64,000 nt of DNA from Physella acuta (GCF_028476545.1 NW_026731694.1:129001-193000), one strand, 5' to 3'. Positions 22,411 to 34,428 are shown, numbered from the stretch's first letter. The notes: generated from the letters alone by a model not told the origin. Numbers and translations: made by a program.

Positions 22411-22722
22411 ACATGGCCCGGGGGTTAAAATTAAGGTTAGGGTAGAGCTTGTTTTATCGAAATCTCATCCCTTAGCAAATATCGAGATGATTTTATAGGT
22501 CTAATTAAAAGCGATTTTACCAAATATTTCCCAGAATTCCTCTGCCACCGAATCTGATTGCTGAAGGACATGGGGAGAACGACCCTTGCAACTGTACCAG
22601 CAGGATGAGATAGATCCTAGACTATAATGGGATCTACTTGCAGTTTGCTGGGCTATGTGCGGCTTCAGACTGTATCTGTTGATGCTATGTTTTACTCAAC
22701 ATTTTCCTCAACGTTTGCAAAT

Positions 22723-22728
22723 AATAAA
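22723..22728 (+). terminator. Poly(A) signal of copy B
   Basis: AATAAA in the same AATAATAAATC context as copy C, about 110 bp after the TAG stop. Confidence 0.65.
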
Positions 22729-23009
22729 TCTGGTATTCATTCAAAGTTGTGTTATTTTTTATTTCCTTAAAATTTAGTTGCTTCACCACCTTATATGTGG
22801 TGTGGTTTGTGTGTGTATATTTGTGTATATCTATCATTATAATATTATAATGTATAGGCATTGGGACATAGAGATATTTCATCAGGAATGTATTATTTCT
22901 ACCTTTAGCGTTGAATTAACTCTGCCGTTACTGCAAAACTTGATATTTTTTATTTCTATTGAAGATGATAAAATTACTCTCTATTTATTAATAGCCTATT
23001 TTAGATTTT

Positions 23010-23115
23010 GATTGCGTGAACTTCTTGTGTGAACTTATGGATAGTTTGAACGTCTTGATTGTGTAAATGTCTTACGTGAACGTCTTGATTGTTTGAACAT
23101 TAACAATGTGTGAAC
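23010..23115. repeat. Degenerate 17-bp repeat upstream of copy C
   Basis: GAACGTCTTGATTGTGT-like units, the diverged homologue of the array at 14240-14522. Confidence 0.6.
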
Positions 23116-23553
23116 ATCTTCTCATGCTTGGTATGCTTCTGTCTACATGCCCAATTATTTACTTCTCAATTTGATGTGAAAACTAAGTTGAGACTACTCA
23201 GCTTTATTTAGTACCCGACTTACAAAGGTTTAGTAACGATTGCTGGTTATTGTAAAAATCCTCGTACGGTTTAGCCTCACGTGAATACCTGTTGAATGCT
23301 CATCTTAATGTGTAATGATTATCGTCTCTGATTCACCTCTTAGCTAAATGTTCCAAGCACTTTAGTATCTTAGTCAAACTGTTAACGCGACTATCGATCT
23401 ATCGATTAACACCTGCAATTAAGTAAAAAATCAATACCGATGATTGACGTGGATCGGATGGTTCAGCTGACTCCTTGTTTGATGTTATACTTAAACGTCC
23501 ACTTTTTATGTCAATTTTGTCATTTTCATATATATATTTTTTAACCATAGCAG

Positions 23554-23560
23554 TATAAAA
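23554..23560 (+). promoter_or_regulatory. TATA box of copy C
   Basis: TATAAAA in AGTATAAAACTCAAAACTAG lies 48 bp before the ATG. Upstream, TATCGATCTATCGATTAA and CGATGATTGA are contiguous here but split by a transposon in copy B. Confidence 0.7.
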
Positions 23561-23601
23561 CTCAAAACTAGATAAAACAGAAATGAATTTTTGAATATTT
23601 G

Positions 23602-26600
23602 ATGTATGACATGAACACCATTATGTATCGCCGTGTTGTGGGCTTATTTCTGTTCGCTTGTCTCATTTTAAACTCGGCTGACAGTTTGCGTAAGTTAAAA
23701 TTATGGATGTATAGATTCATATGCTAGCTGGACATATGAACAGATTGTATTGTTGTTCTTATCACGCATTATTATAGACCTACTGTTACTACCGTCAAGC
23801 TTCAAAGTAGATTCAACAAAATCGAAAGAGTTGTTCCATACTTGAAACTAGTTTTGTCAGCTCTTCGTAGGTTTAAAATACTTGTAGTTTTAGCTGACTT
23901 TGTTAACCTCATATTTTATGTTAATCTGTTGTTGATTTCATTCCGTTAATAATGCTATCATTCAACTGAAAAGTAAAGTAAGTTAAGTTTCCCATTCAAA
24001 CCTGACGGTCTATGAGGCAAGTGAAGTAGAGTTCACTTGTTTCTGTGACCTCGGCATATGAAGAGATAGTGTGTTCAGCACTATGCCCAGCCGCCTTTAC
24101 TTTCCCTAATTTGAATTAGGTACCCATCAGAGTTGGGTGGACTCGGGGACGGTCTACTGACTCGAGACTAACGGTTTAGCAGTCCAGCTCTCTACCGCTG
24201 GACCACTCCGTCCCCTCATTTAATTGAAGATAGCACAAAAAGTTCCTTTAGGTTTTTTTGTTTGCTTGTATAACTGTCTACTACTCTTCTTTGATGTAAA
24301 TACCTAAAACAACCTTTATAGTTCTAAAAACTACTATCTGAAGTACTGGGCAACCGAAACAGCTCATATGTTTATGAGACATTAATGAAACTCAGTGCTG
24401 ACTCTAAAATATCATCTTACAATAGATTTTAATTCAGCTTACAACATGTAGCCTATGATCCATTTAGGCAGATGTTACATCGCCAATGACATGTCCAGAT
24501 TACTGTAATCATAAGGGGCCATGTTTGCCGCACTGAGTACATCATGGCTATTTCAAGGGAGAGAAATGCACTGGACATAAATCTCTTGGTCAACCCCACC
24601 CCTCCCCTTCTTCTAGTCATCTGTAGCCTGTTTCCGGTTTAAATTAAGCCAAACATCATTCAGTTTCAGAAGCCGTTTCTTTCAAACATTTTTCTCTGCG
24701 GAGGGGGGGGGGGGTTAGCACTTAAATTTGTGCCGGACACAGGGGGAGACACCTGGTTAAAGTATATATATTCTTAATTAATTAATTATACTTTTTTAAA
24801 AATTTTCTCCCAGAGTTTATACTTTTGCTGCAAAAGGTGGGGGAGGGGTGTAGGAATCAGATCGAGACGGGTGAAACAATCCCTTGTTTACTAGTATAAC
24901 AACTGTCATTACTCGAATAGGGGGCGCACGTTTCAAAGACAGCTTTCCATTCAGTCTAGCCTAGCTTTTACCACTATCCTCACCAGTGGCGTAGGCAGGG
25001 GGGGTTAAGGGGGGGGGGGTCATAACCCCCCCCATAGACCCCTCGGTATATATAAAAAGTATGAGGGGGGGTGCAAATCGAAAGTTTGAGGGGGGGGTGC
25101 AAATCGAAAGTTTGAGGGGGGGGGGGGTGCAAATCGAAAGTCTGAGGGGGGGGGTGCAAATCGAAAGTTTGACCCCCGGTAAAAATTGGAACCCCCCCTT
25201 GAGACGATCCTGGCTACGCCACTGATCCTCACACGTTTCATAAACAGCTTTGCATTCAGTCTAGCCTAGCTTTTACCACTATCCTCACACTTTTCAAAGA
25301 CAGCTTTGCATTCAGTCTAGCCTAGCTTTTACCACTATCCTCACACGTTTCAAAAACAGCTTTGCATTCAGTCTAGCCTAGCTTTTACCACTATCCTCAC
25401 ACGTTTCAAAAACAGGTTTGCATTCAGTCTAGCCTAGCTTTTACCGTTGCCCCCACACTTCTCAAAGACAGCTTTGCATTCAGTCTAGCCTAGCTTTTAC
25501 CGTTGCCCCCACACTTCTCAAAAAAAGCTTTGCATTCAGTCTAGCCTAGCTTTTACCACTATCCTCACACGTTTCAAAAACAGCTTTGCATTCAGTCTAG
25601 CCTAGCTTTTACCACTATCCTCCCACTTTTCAAAGACGGATTTGCATTCAGTCTAGCCTAGCTTTTACCGTTGCCCCCACACTTCTCAAAGACAGCTTTG
25701 CATTCAGTCTAGCCTAGCTTTTACCACTATCCTCACACGTTTCAAAAACAGCTTTGCATTCAGTCTAGCCTAGCTTTTACCGTTGTCCCCACACTTCTCA
25801 AAGACAGCTTTGCATTCAGTCTAGCCTAGCTTTTACCACTATCCTCACACGTTTCAAAAACAGCTTTGCATTCAGTCTAGCCTAGCTTTTACCACTATCC
25901 TCACACTTTTCAAAGACAGCTTTGCATTCAGTCTAGCCTAGCTTTTACTGTTGCCCCCACACTTCTCAAAGACAGCTTTGCATTCAGTCTAGCCTAGCTT
26001 TTACCGTTGTCCCCACACTTTTCAAAGACAGCTTTGGATTCAGTCTAGCCTAGCTTTTTCCGTTGTCCATACACGTTTCAAAAACAGCTTTGCATTCAGT
26101 CTAGCCTAGCTTTTACCACTATCCTCACACGTTTCAAAAACAGGTTTGCATTCAGTCTAGCCTAGCTTTTACCGTTGCCCCCACACTTCTCAAAGACAGC
26201 TTTGCATTCAGTCTAGCCTAGCTTTTACCGTTGCCCCCACACTTCTCAAAAAAAGCTTTGCATTCAGTCTAGCCTAGCTTTTACCGTTGTCCCCACACTT
26301 TTCAAAGACAGCTTTGGATTCAGTCTAGCCTAGCTTTTTCCGTTGTCCATACACGTTTCAAAGACAGCTTTGGATTCAGTCTAGCCTAGCTTTTTCCGTT
26401 GTCCATACACGTTTCAAAAACAGGTTTGCATTCAGTCTAGCCTAGCTTTTACCGTTGCCCCCACACTTCTCAAAGACAGCTTTGCATTCAGTCTAGCCTA
26501 GCTTTTACCACTATCCTCACACGTTTCAAAAACAGGTTTGCATTCAGTCTAGCCTAGCTTTTACCGTTGCCCCCACACTTCTCAAAGACAGCTTTGCATT

Positions 26601-29600
26601 CAGTCTAGCCTAGCTTTTACCACTATCCTCACACGTTTCAAAAACAGCTTTGCATTCTGTCTATACCTAGCTTTTACCACTATCCTCACACGTTTCAAAA
26701 ACAGCTTTGCATTCAGTCTAGCCTAGCTTTTACCGCTATCCTCACATGTTTCAAAGACAGCTTCGCATTCAGTCTAGCCTAGCTTTTACCACTATCCTCA
26801 CACGTTTCAAAAACAGCTTTGCATTCAGTATAGCCTAGCTTTTACCGTTGCCCCCACACTTTTCAAAGACAGCTTTTCATTCAGTCTAGCCTAGCTTTTA
26901 CCGCTGTCCTCACACGTTTCATAGACAGCTTTGCATTCAGTCTAGCCTAGCTTTTACCGTTGTCCTCACTCTAATTCAGAATGCAGCTCGTCCTTACTCA
27001 CCAACTTCTTCAGGCGCGCGATCGGAAAATTCTGCAACGTAGGCGACCCTGGAAAACTTAGCAGCACGCTGGATGTTCTGGAAACAACTATTCTTCCGGT
27101 AGACGTCCCGTCTCTACATCCGGTAAGTTCTTTAATTAATTATGAATTAAGTTACCTGAAGATATGTTTGGAATTTACTGCCTTCATTACGAATATAATA
27201 AAGATATTCAAGCGTCACATTAAAAGAAAACACATTATACGACATAAGATCAGTCACAGCATTCAGACCCATACATCTAAATTTTTCTAACCGTTTCGTT
27301 CACAAGTTTCCCCTTCAAAATCGTTTATAGCATTCTGTATGCGGAAATTCTCTTTTTTCGCATTTTTCTGTGTGCTTATGAGTAAAATTCTTATTTTCAT
27401 CAATGCTCGACTAGGTCGTTGCAATAAAACTGTACATTAAAAGTTGGGTCCCGTATCTTTCTGAAAACGTTACTTCGGTTTTCGTTTTTTTTTTTTTGGT
27501 AATCTTCAATGGAATTTTTTTCTCGGTTTTCGACTCTTTATTTGATCACAGTTTGGTCCACGAATTCTCCGACTTACTCTCTCCTGAATCCCATAGCCTG
27601 AGCATAGAATCTGACGTATTTATATACTGTATGGTCGGAAGATAGCGCGCAAGAAAGGTAACCCGTAAGTTCGGATCCCAGGCTAGAGTTAGTAGGACGT
27701 TCTCGAGTCCACCCGGCTTTGATGTGTACCTGACTCACGCTAGTTAAAGTAAAAGTTGTTTTGATTTACATTTCAATTCAAGAATAAGCTGGTTACACTT
27801 AAATTTATATTTTAAGATTTCCTTTCTTATGATTTTCGTCGAATATTTTCAACGGCTTTCTAAAAAAAAAAAAAAAAAAAAACAAAACGTTTCCATTTAA
27901 TTTTTTCAGGCTTTTACGTTGACTTTAGTCCATAAAATTAACGGAGTCCCTGAGAAACAGCACGTGTTGGCCATCACACTGGATGTGGATAAACTCATAC
28001 GGGTCGTCCCTTACAACGTGAGCCATCCTGATGCTTTCCCGTAAGTAGTGTCTTTGTCTTGCTGTTTCAAGGATGCTCAGCGCATCATTTTGTTGTGCGT
28101 TCATAGAACGTTAGTTGTGAGGGTGTAGTTGCGTATACGGAAATAATGATGGTGTGGTTAAAAGGATATGTATTATATCAAGATTCCGGTTGTTGGAATC
28201 TTGATGCAAGGTTACATTTTACTACTGCCGGTTGTTTACACTACCGGCTGATAGACATTTTCAACCGGCCTTTAAACATATCGGGGAAATTAGCAGTGGT
28301 GTTCAATTATGTAACACTCCATGTAAGGTACAAATATGTAACTCTTCCTCTGCTGTAAAAATACGTTACACTTCATTACGTGTACAAATATGTAACACGT
28401 CCTCTCTTGTAAAAACATGTGACACTTCCTCTCTGTTTTAAATGTGTAACACTTCTAGTAACACTTGTTCTGCTTTTTATTTTAAATATGTAACACTTCA
28501 TCTAGAATACAAATATGTAACACGTCCTCTCTTTTTTAAATGTGTAACACTTTTAGTAACACTTCCTCTCCTGTACAAATATGTAACACTTCGTCTGCTG
28601 ATAAAATTTGTAACATTTTCTCAACTGTACAAATATGTAACACTTCCTGTCCTGTACGAATGTGTAACACTTCCCCACGCGTACAGACATGTATCCTACA
28701 ACCTTACACAAAATAACCATTTAAAAAATCTGTCCAGCAACGGTGACGCGAACTTGACCCTGATCTCCACCCTGAGCAAGGACGAATTCCAGTGCAGGGA
28801 GGAATGTGTGGCCCTCTTCAGGCTCATTGAGGCTAACTCTTTCGTCGGCTCATGGCCCGAGTGTACAGGATTCTACAACGGAGTAAGTCAACATTACTCA
28901 ACATGGTCGCGTGCTATAGCCACTGTTAATCGTATGAAAAATAAAACGAGTTTGTGATAAGAATAGACAAAAAATAGACAAAATTACTGACAAGTTTTTA
29001 GATTATTCAATAGATTATTTTTAAAAATTTTACGTTTTATTTCTTACATTTAATATATTAAAGTTTTTTTTTAAATATATAAGAATATTAATATTTATAC
29101 TTTAAAACAATTATCGCCATCTTGATACTTTTCATTCTGTTTGCTATTAATTCGACACCAAACCCACTACGACTTAAAACATTTACTTAAAACCACACTG
29201 GTACCTTACAATATATTAACTGTAAACGCCAATTATCGGCACATTGCAAACCTCTGAGTCTTAAAATTGTCAACATTATCCATGAACACCGGCTCAACTA
29301 ACTTTTAAAGAATCGCAAATATTTTATTGTTTCCGCTGTTTCTATACTGAAAGTGTATTCAAATCTAGTCTCATACTCAATAGGATCTCATGAATGACTA
29401 CACAAAAATAAAAGTTATTTTTTTCTTTTGTATTTTCAGGGTCGGCCATCGTACACCGTAGGTCTCACTTGTAACTCCTTCGCTGTTGTCTCAACGCTGG
29501 GTTTGTTCCCGGAGCACTCGAGTACTGTCCCCTACATCGTCTGGTCCAAGGAAAGGTTGGTGATGTATTCATGAGCGCAACCAGCTAGTTATTGAGGATG

Positions 29601-30080
29601 ATGGTGGTGGTGGAGGTGGTGGTGGGTAGGTTGACTCCCTTATCTAGAAATGTTGTTCAAAAGTGTCGGTCACGGTTGGATTGTTGGCAGTGGGGTTTAG
29701 ACTTTAAGACAGTGCAATCGAGGGAACTGTGTTCTAGAATGTTGACTTAGCGTGTCCACCAGAAATTGTTACAGTTTTAACCTTGCTTCCCTCCCCCCCC
29801 CCCAACCCCTTCATTTTAAAAAGAACTCGCATGTAACGACAATGAAATTAACTACTCTGTATAAGATAGTCTGCGGTTTATACTTAGGTTCAGGTTAAAG
29901 TATCAACATTTTTATCGAAAGTGTGTACTTAACTAAGCAACATGACTTGTTAGACAACATTGATTTGATTAAAACCCCATTTTTTAACAACAATTTCCCA
30001 GAATTCCTCTACCACCAAATCTGATTGCTGAAGGACATGGAGAGAACGACCCTTGCAACTGTACCAGCAGGTTGAGATAG
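23602..30080 (+). CDS. Secreted cysteine-containing family, copy C (complete, six exons)
   Basis: Exons: 23602-23689, 26980-27122, 27910-28040, 28738-28882, 29440-29555, 30002-30080 (stop TAG). Every junction is GT-AG and the frame is open for 233 codons. The signal peptide is MYRRVVGLFLFACLILNSAD. Mature cysteines match copy A, with one added in exon 4 (SKDEFQCREEC), which gives an even number (eight). Sequons NVS, NLT and NCT are present. Exon 3 is the most variable part (VPEKQHVLAITLDVDKLIRV). Exon 5 (GRPSYTVGLTCNSFAVVSTL) and exon 6 are the most conserved. There is no disabling change, so this and copy A are the functional candidates. Intron 1 holds a 2-kb 56-bp satellite that ends at the exon 2 acceptor. 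I do not recognise the family; an extracellular role is inferred from the signal peptide, cysteines and sequons. Confidence 0.9.
23990..24215 (-). repeat. tRNA-derived SINE family 2
   Basis: Reverse-strand full copy with ends GCGGTAGAGAGCTGGACTGC (head, on the minus strand) and a tail reading ...GTGAACTCTACTTCACTTGC. It lies in intron 1 of copy C. Confidence 0.8.
24927..26970. repeat. 56-bp satellite, about 32 copies, abutting the exon 2 acceptor of copy C
   Basis: The unit contains GCTTTGCATTCAGTCTAGCC, TAGCTTTTACC and either ACTATCCTCACACGTTTCAA or GTTGCCCCCACACTTCTCAA. The two unit types alternate in blocks. The last unit runs straight into CTCACTCTAATTCAG/AA of exon 2. The corresponding place in copy B has one diverged unit-like stretch (TTTCATAGACAGTGTTGTCA). 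A hAT MITE splits the array near its left end. Confidence 0.93.
24984..25224. mobile_element. hAT MITE (GTGGCGTAGGCAGGG ends) inside the satellite
   Basis: Ends CAGTGGCGTAGGCAGGG and CTGGCTACGCCACTG are inverted. The duplication ATCCTCAC is perfect (24976-24983 and 25225-25232) and is itself part of the satellite unit. The core repeats GTGCAAATCGAAAGTTTGAG between poly-G runs. A shorter relative lies at 62486-62670. Confidence 0.9.
27640..27745 (+). repeat. SINE family 2 fragment
   Basis: GAGTCCACCCGGCTTTGATG and ACCTGACTCACG match the body of SINE family 2. It lies in intron 2 of copy C. Confidence 0.55.
28290..28690. repeat. Degenerate repeat, about 28 bp, before exon 4 of copy C
   Basis: TGTACAAATATGTAACACTT and CCTCTCC-type units recur about 13 times with many variants, ending about 45 bp before the exon 4 acceptor. 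It produces an open frame that runs into the true exon 4. Confidence 0.85.
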
Positions 30081-30204
30081 ATCCTAGACTATACTGGGAT
30101 CTACTTGTAGCCTACTAGGCAGTGGGCGACATCAGACCAACAAGAACTTTTGATTCTACTTTTAACAGTTAAAAATACTTAAATTTTAGATAATGTTGAC
30201 AAAT

Positions 30205-30210
30205 AATAAA
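30205..30210 (+). terminator. Poly(A) signal of copy C
   Basis: AATAAA in CAAATAATAAATCC, about 125 bp after the stop. Confidence 0.65.
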
Positions 30211-30479
30211 TCCGCTGTATTTCAGTTTGTTTATTTTATTATGTCGAAGAAAAAAAAATTTCTTTGTTATAATTAGATTTCAAAAAATAAAATTTTATTT
30301 AAAACAGTTAAACGAACTTTCTTAGAGGTTTAGTTCATGCATTAAAGAAAAGTAGAAAAACTATTTTTTTGTGAAACAAAATAATGCACCACTGTTTATT
30401 TAAAAAAGCAAGGGTTAATATTGTTTATTAAATACCATCTTCAAAAATTTAGTGAGCAGAGATTTTGTTTATTTTTATA

Positions 30480-31460
30480 CTAGCTGCATACCTGTGCTCC
30501 GCAAGGTTGAATCGTTTTTAAAGGTACCAACTTGGGAATAGGACAAAACTAAACACAAACGAAAACGAAAACGAAAACACAAACACAAACACAAACACAA
30601 TGCAAACACAAGCACAAAAAGCACAAACGTTAATGCAATCGCAACACGCAAAACACAAAAACAAACGCAAACACAAACAGAAACACAACGCTCAAGAAAG
30701 AACACAAGAAAATGCAAGCGCAAACACACACAAAAAAACGCAAACACAAATACAAACACAATGCAAACACAAACGCAAACACAAATGCAAACGCAAAAAA
30801 AAACCATAAAAAACGCTAATGCAAACGTAACAAGAAAACACAAATACCGATGCACAAAATAATTTCACAACTCAAAAGGTAAACACAAACGAAAACGCAA
30901 ACGCAAATACACACAAAAAAACAAATCCTAACGCAAACGCAATACGCAAACAGAAACAGAACCGCAAACAGAAACCCAAAATGTAAGCTAACACAAACTA
31001 AAAAAACACAAAAAACACAATCACAAACACAACGCAAACACAAACACACAAAAAACGTGAACGCATACACAATCACAATGCAAAGATAAACGCAAATACA
31101 AGTGCAAACACAACGCAGATAAACAAACTAACGCAAACGAGAACGGAACACGCAACATTAAAACACCAACACAAACGCAAACCTAAACGCAAACAATAAC
31201 GGTCCCAACTTATCCATAGTCTATTGCACTCATTTAAAAGAACGTAGGTGCTACAGCGCTAACAGGAATACCCGGGGCTCAAAATAACACCATGTCGAGG
31301 TACCGGATGTCGCCCTGGTTTAGATTAAGTAAACGACTTTAGTAGCCCATTTTACCCACAACTTATCGCACTCTTTAGAACGAAACTATGCACTTAAGTT
31401 CTCACGGGATAGCCCAAGGCGCCAAATTGAGCCCTGGGTGCTGGCTGAAGCGCCTGATAC
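30480..31460 (-). mobile_element. Possible Helitron-like element with A-rich hexamer arrays
   Basis: The left end CTAGCTGCATACCTGTGCTC follows an A, resembling the reverse of a Helitron 3' terminus (CTAG-3', GC-rich hairpin). Inside, 30540-31205 is a degenerate ACAAAC/GCAAAC array. A second locus (52720-53220) has the same array followed by CGCCAAATTG-type sequence. The right boundary is not established. Open frames in the array are artefacts. Confidence 0.4.
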
Positions 31461-31492
31461 AATTTAGTAAATATTTTGGAGTAACTTATAAA

Positions 31493-31880
31493 TTGTTATT
31501 GATTAAAAATAAACCGGGAGTGGCCTCGCCTAAACTTTCTCGAATATTCTTATATAACACTACGGGGGATGGCATCTCGGGATATAGACATGATTTTTAA
31601 TCCATTTTTAATTACTTAAACTTTTTTCAATAGAATAGAATATCGTAGAAAAAAAAAAGAATTGCGCACCAAGTGAACACCAAACAATCTGTGTATTATA
31701 CTGCGGAATATTATAAGAACTTTAGTACTTTATAATTTTACATGCGTTTTTTGAGAAATTGGAAATAGCGTAAATTACTACTTCCGGTCAACGGAAATTA
31801 CTGATAATTTGACAGAAGGCAGAGAATTATATATTTTACTTTTTTCTTTAATTTTGTTTATATATCATTTGAGAAAGACA
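31493..31880 (-). mobile_element. Dispersed repeat R1, partial
   Basis: Begins AAACCGGGAGTGGCCTCGCC and continues with ACTTTCTCGAATATTC and AGAATTGCGCACCAAG. It matches the first half of the R1 copy at 39530-40165 and lacks the microsatellite half. Confidence 0.7.
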
Positions 31881-33383
31881 AACGCACAAACTGTGAGTGA
31901 TACAAGGTAAGTACTTTATACCATCAATTTACATTCCCGTTGGTGTCGACGAGACGGCCTGAGATGGCCAGATAATTGTTCTGAGATGGAAAAATAAATA
32001 AACGGAGATAGAGAAATAATTGTCACGAAAGGCCAAATAATTTGTGTCAGGAGATGGCCAGATAATTTTAATTTTTTCTTCATTTTAGTTTTATTGATTT
32101 TCTACACCCGCGTCCTCTTACGGCTTATACTTAATTGTTTGACAATAGAGGAAACGTTTTCAGTAGAGACTTGGGAAATAAATTAGAATTATTGATCAGA
32201 TAGGGAGCAGGCAGGTAACATTGATTTATCGTCAAGCTATGTTAGATAGTTAAGTTAGCTTACAGAAATGTGTTAAAACTTGTGTACATTTTCTTAAAAA
32301 CTGAACTGTGTCTCAAACAGTATGTGAAATTGCAATGGTAATGTAGTGAATGAGTAAAGGGGGAGAATGGGGGAGAATGATGTTTATATGTTGTATCCTG
32401 TCCGGTTCGTCCGTATTCAATCCTCGTGTGATGAGTTGTGTCAGTCCGGTTTGTACCTGTTTTGTCTATGGGTATAAAAGGTGTCTGTGAACGTGTGTTA
32501 TTGCCTCAGTTTAGTCCAGTTCTCCCATAAGATTACTGTAGGTTAGTTCTTTACTGTTAGTTAGCCACTGTAGATTAGTTTGTGTACTACCTTATGTATT
32601 TGTATTTAGAATAGCCTATGTTGTGAAGTTAGTGTCGATAGTATTAAAATATGTTAGTGTTAACGAGACTTTGTTTTATTTAGTATTGTGTTTTTGTATC
32701 TCCTTGTGTGATTGTTCGTCTTATATGTAGAGGGGCGCAGTGGATCCCACGTAAAAGGGTGTCCATGTTTACATAACTATAACTCGTGAAAATATTTGAG
32801 GAATAGAGAAATATATTAATTGCGTGATAGAGACAAATAGGGAGGCAGAAAATAAAGAAATGGAGTGAGAAAAAGAAGGAGTTGGTTGGAGAACGATACA
32901 GTGAGAAAATGAAAGAGGGAGAAAAGGGGTACGAAAGATGTTAGAGATATGACAGTGAAAACTATGGCATGACGACGAAAAATGTAAAACTTCAAAGAGC
33001 CGATTAATTAATGATCAAGTTATGATTAAATCATTATGATTGCCTGTTAGTTCATGAAAAAAAAACATTAGTGCTTTTACTAGTTCTGTATGAAATTCTA
33101 GCGACTCTTAAAAATTTATTCGTGGCGTAAAACTCCGAGGTTTGAGATAGAATTAATTCTTGTACTTATGTTTTTCGTAATGCATCACAATAGTTTTGTT
33201 ATAATAATTCTGCTATTACTACCGATCACAATAATTTATATATGCCCTTCATAACCCGTCAGCAAGGACAACAATTTTGTTGTAAAACCTTTTGTAATTG
33301 GTCACCTAAGAAGTCACCCCACTGATGAGGATTAACCTTTTCTATTCACGCATCTGGCTATTCGATACTAAGCTGATTAATGG

Positions 33384-33390
33384 TATATAA
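33384..33390 (+). promoter_or_regulatory. TATA box of Kunitz gene 1
   Basis: TATATAA in AATGGTATATAAACTCTTG, 98 bp before the ATG. The preceding ACCTAAGAAGTCACCCC and GATGAGGATTAACC motifs are conserved in unit 2 and recognisable in unit 3. Confidence 0.7.
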
Positions 33391-33481
33391 ACTCTTGTGT
33401 TAAGTCAAGAGACTCATCAATTACCGATCCATACATTACAACACCGAGTCTAGCCAAGACGTCCAACAGTTGCCAGATAAA

Positions 33482-34428
33482 ATGTTTTCCATGTTGTTTG
33501 TGCTCTGTGTGATGACACTACTTGTCGAGTTTTCAATGCAAAATGATAGTAAGTCTAAACATTTTATTTGAATTAATCATAAGTGGCTGACGTAGTCGGG
33601 CCGGTAAAGTTCGTGGTTGAAAAACCGAAAAGTCCCGAGTTCAAATCCTCGGGCACATGAGGCTTCAATAGCTAGAGATATCAACTCATCTAACTGAGAG
33701 CACTTCAAAATTAGAAGTTTGTTCTTGGATAAAGACAGGCTGACGAAGCAAATACAAAAATAAAAGCAGGCTTTAATCTGAGTCAATGGCCTACGTTACG
33801 CATACCATTTTGACGCAAATAAGAAAAATCTCTTTCAACATTACAATTAAGAACGAAGAAAGATAAGATTAAAATATATATTTAATGAATAGTGTAATGA
33901 TTTGATTTATTCAATCCAATATCATTGTTTATATTTTTAAAGCTGCTTATATACTCAAAATAAAATTAACAAACGTAAACAACGTTTAGTTGATGATTAT
34001 GTTGAGAGATATAAGTATATTTAGTTTCGAATATTGTCCAACATTTTGACACCAAACAACTTCAACGAAATCAATAATACGTAAGTAGGCCTACTTATAT
34101 AAATGTGCATGGAGGTACGGTTGAAAAGCGTATTTTTATCAAATTAAGATGCACAAATATCCATATATATTATTATACATAAAATACCCTGAACACATAC
34201 ATCCATAAATATCATAACACACACACATATCCCCAACTACCCCCAGATGACGTGTGCCGACTACCAGTTACAGAAGGGACATGCAAAGAGCTTCTACGCA
34301 GATATTACTTCGACGTGAACACAGGGCGTTGCAGAGAATTCATTTACAGCGGTTGTCGAGGCAATGAAAATAATTTCAAATCCAAATCAGACTGCAAGAA
34401 GGTCTGCGGGAAAAATGGTAAAATGTAG
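33482..34428 (+). CDS. Kunitz-type serine protease inhibitor 1 (single domain, secreted)
   Basis: Exon 1 (33482-33548) encodes the signal peptide MFSMLFVLCVMTLLVEFS and ends in phase 1 at GTAAGT. Exon 2 (34247-34428, acceptor CCCCAG) encodes a complete Kunitz/BPTI domain. Its six cysteines have the family spacing, seen in CRLPVTEGTCK, YYFDVNTGRCREFIYSGC, NNF and CKKVC. The residue after the second cysteine (P1) is Lys, predicting inhibition of trypsin-like proteases. If the weak donor at 34418 is not used, translation stops six codons after the last cysteine (82 aa in total). The ancestral next exon is disrupted by a transposon (see 34757-35178), so this single-domain form is the likely product. 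Known role of the family: tight competitive inhibition of S1 proteases. Confidence 0.88.
33587..33790 (+). repeat. tRNA-derived SINE family 1 in intron 1 of Kunitz gene 1
   Basis: GGCCGGTAAAGTTCGTGGTT head, B box GAGTTCAAATCCTCGGG, tail AAAAGCAGGCTTTAATCTGA. It is present at the same site in all three units, so it pre-dates the triplication. Confidence 0.85.

Larger units (their letters stand above)
15774..22613 (+). pseudogene. Secreted cysteine-containing family, copy B (nonsense codon in exon 2)
   Basis: The exons match copy A in length and phase: 15774-15861, 17034-17176, 19360-19490, 21013-21157, 21960-22075, 22535-22613. The signal peptide (MYRRVAGLFLFACVFLNSAD), all splice sites, and exons 3-6 are intact. 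In exon 2 the codons that read GTT GGA in A and GTA GGC in C read GTG TGA here (TGA 17096-17098). This would end the protein at about residue 50, shortly after the signal peptide. Everything downstream still looks constrained (EANSFIGSWPVCSRDYNG, VPYIVWSKERIPLPPNLIAE). The stop is therefore recent, a polymorphic null allele, or a sequencing error. Skipping exon 2 would break the frame. The exon 3 NVT sequon has become NVI. Introns carry two donor-derived minisatellites and a hAT MITE. Confidence 0.85.

Noticed and set aside
24927-26970. CRISPR-like regular array
   Set aside because: The whole unit is repeated without unique spacers, and the surroundings are eukaryotic introns; it is a satellite.
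28442-28957. 171-residue frame as one long exon
   Set aside because: Only its last part (from 28738) is exon 4 of copy C; the rest is a 28-bp intronic repeat in frame by chance.
30475-31076. Cys/Val/Phe-rich open frame of 126 residues and neighbours
   Set aside because: Reverse translation of a degenerate ACAAAC array; the same artefact occurs at 52701-52985.
32300-32740. Block with TATAAAAGG, duplicated at 41950-42330, that looks a little like a long terminal repeat
   Set aside because: The two copies lie at equivalent places in duplicated segments. No paired repeat, primer site or coding region was found nearby, so it is better explained by the segmental duplication.
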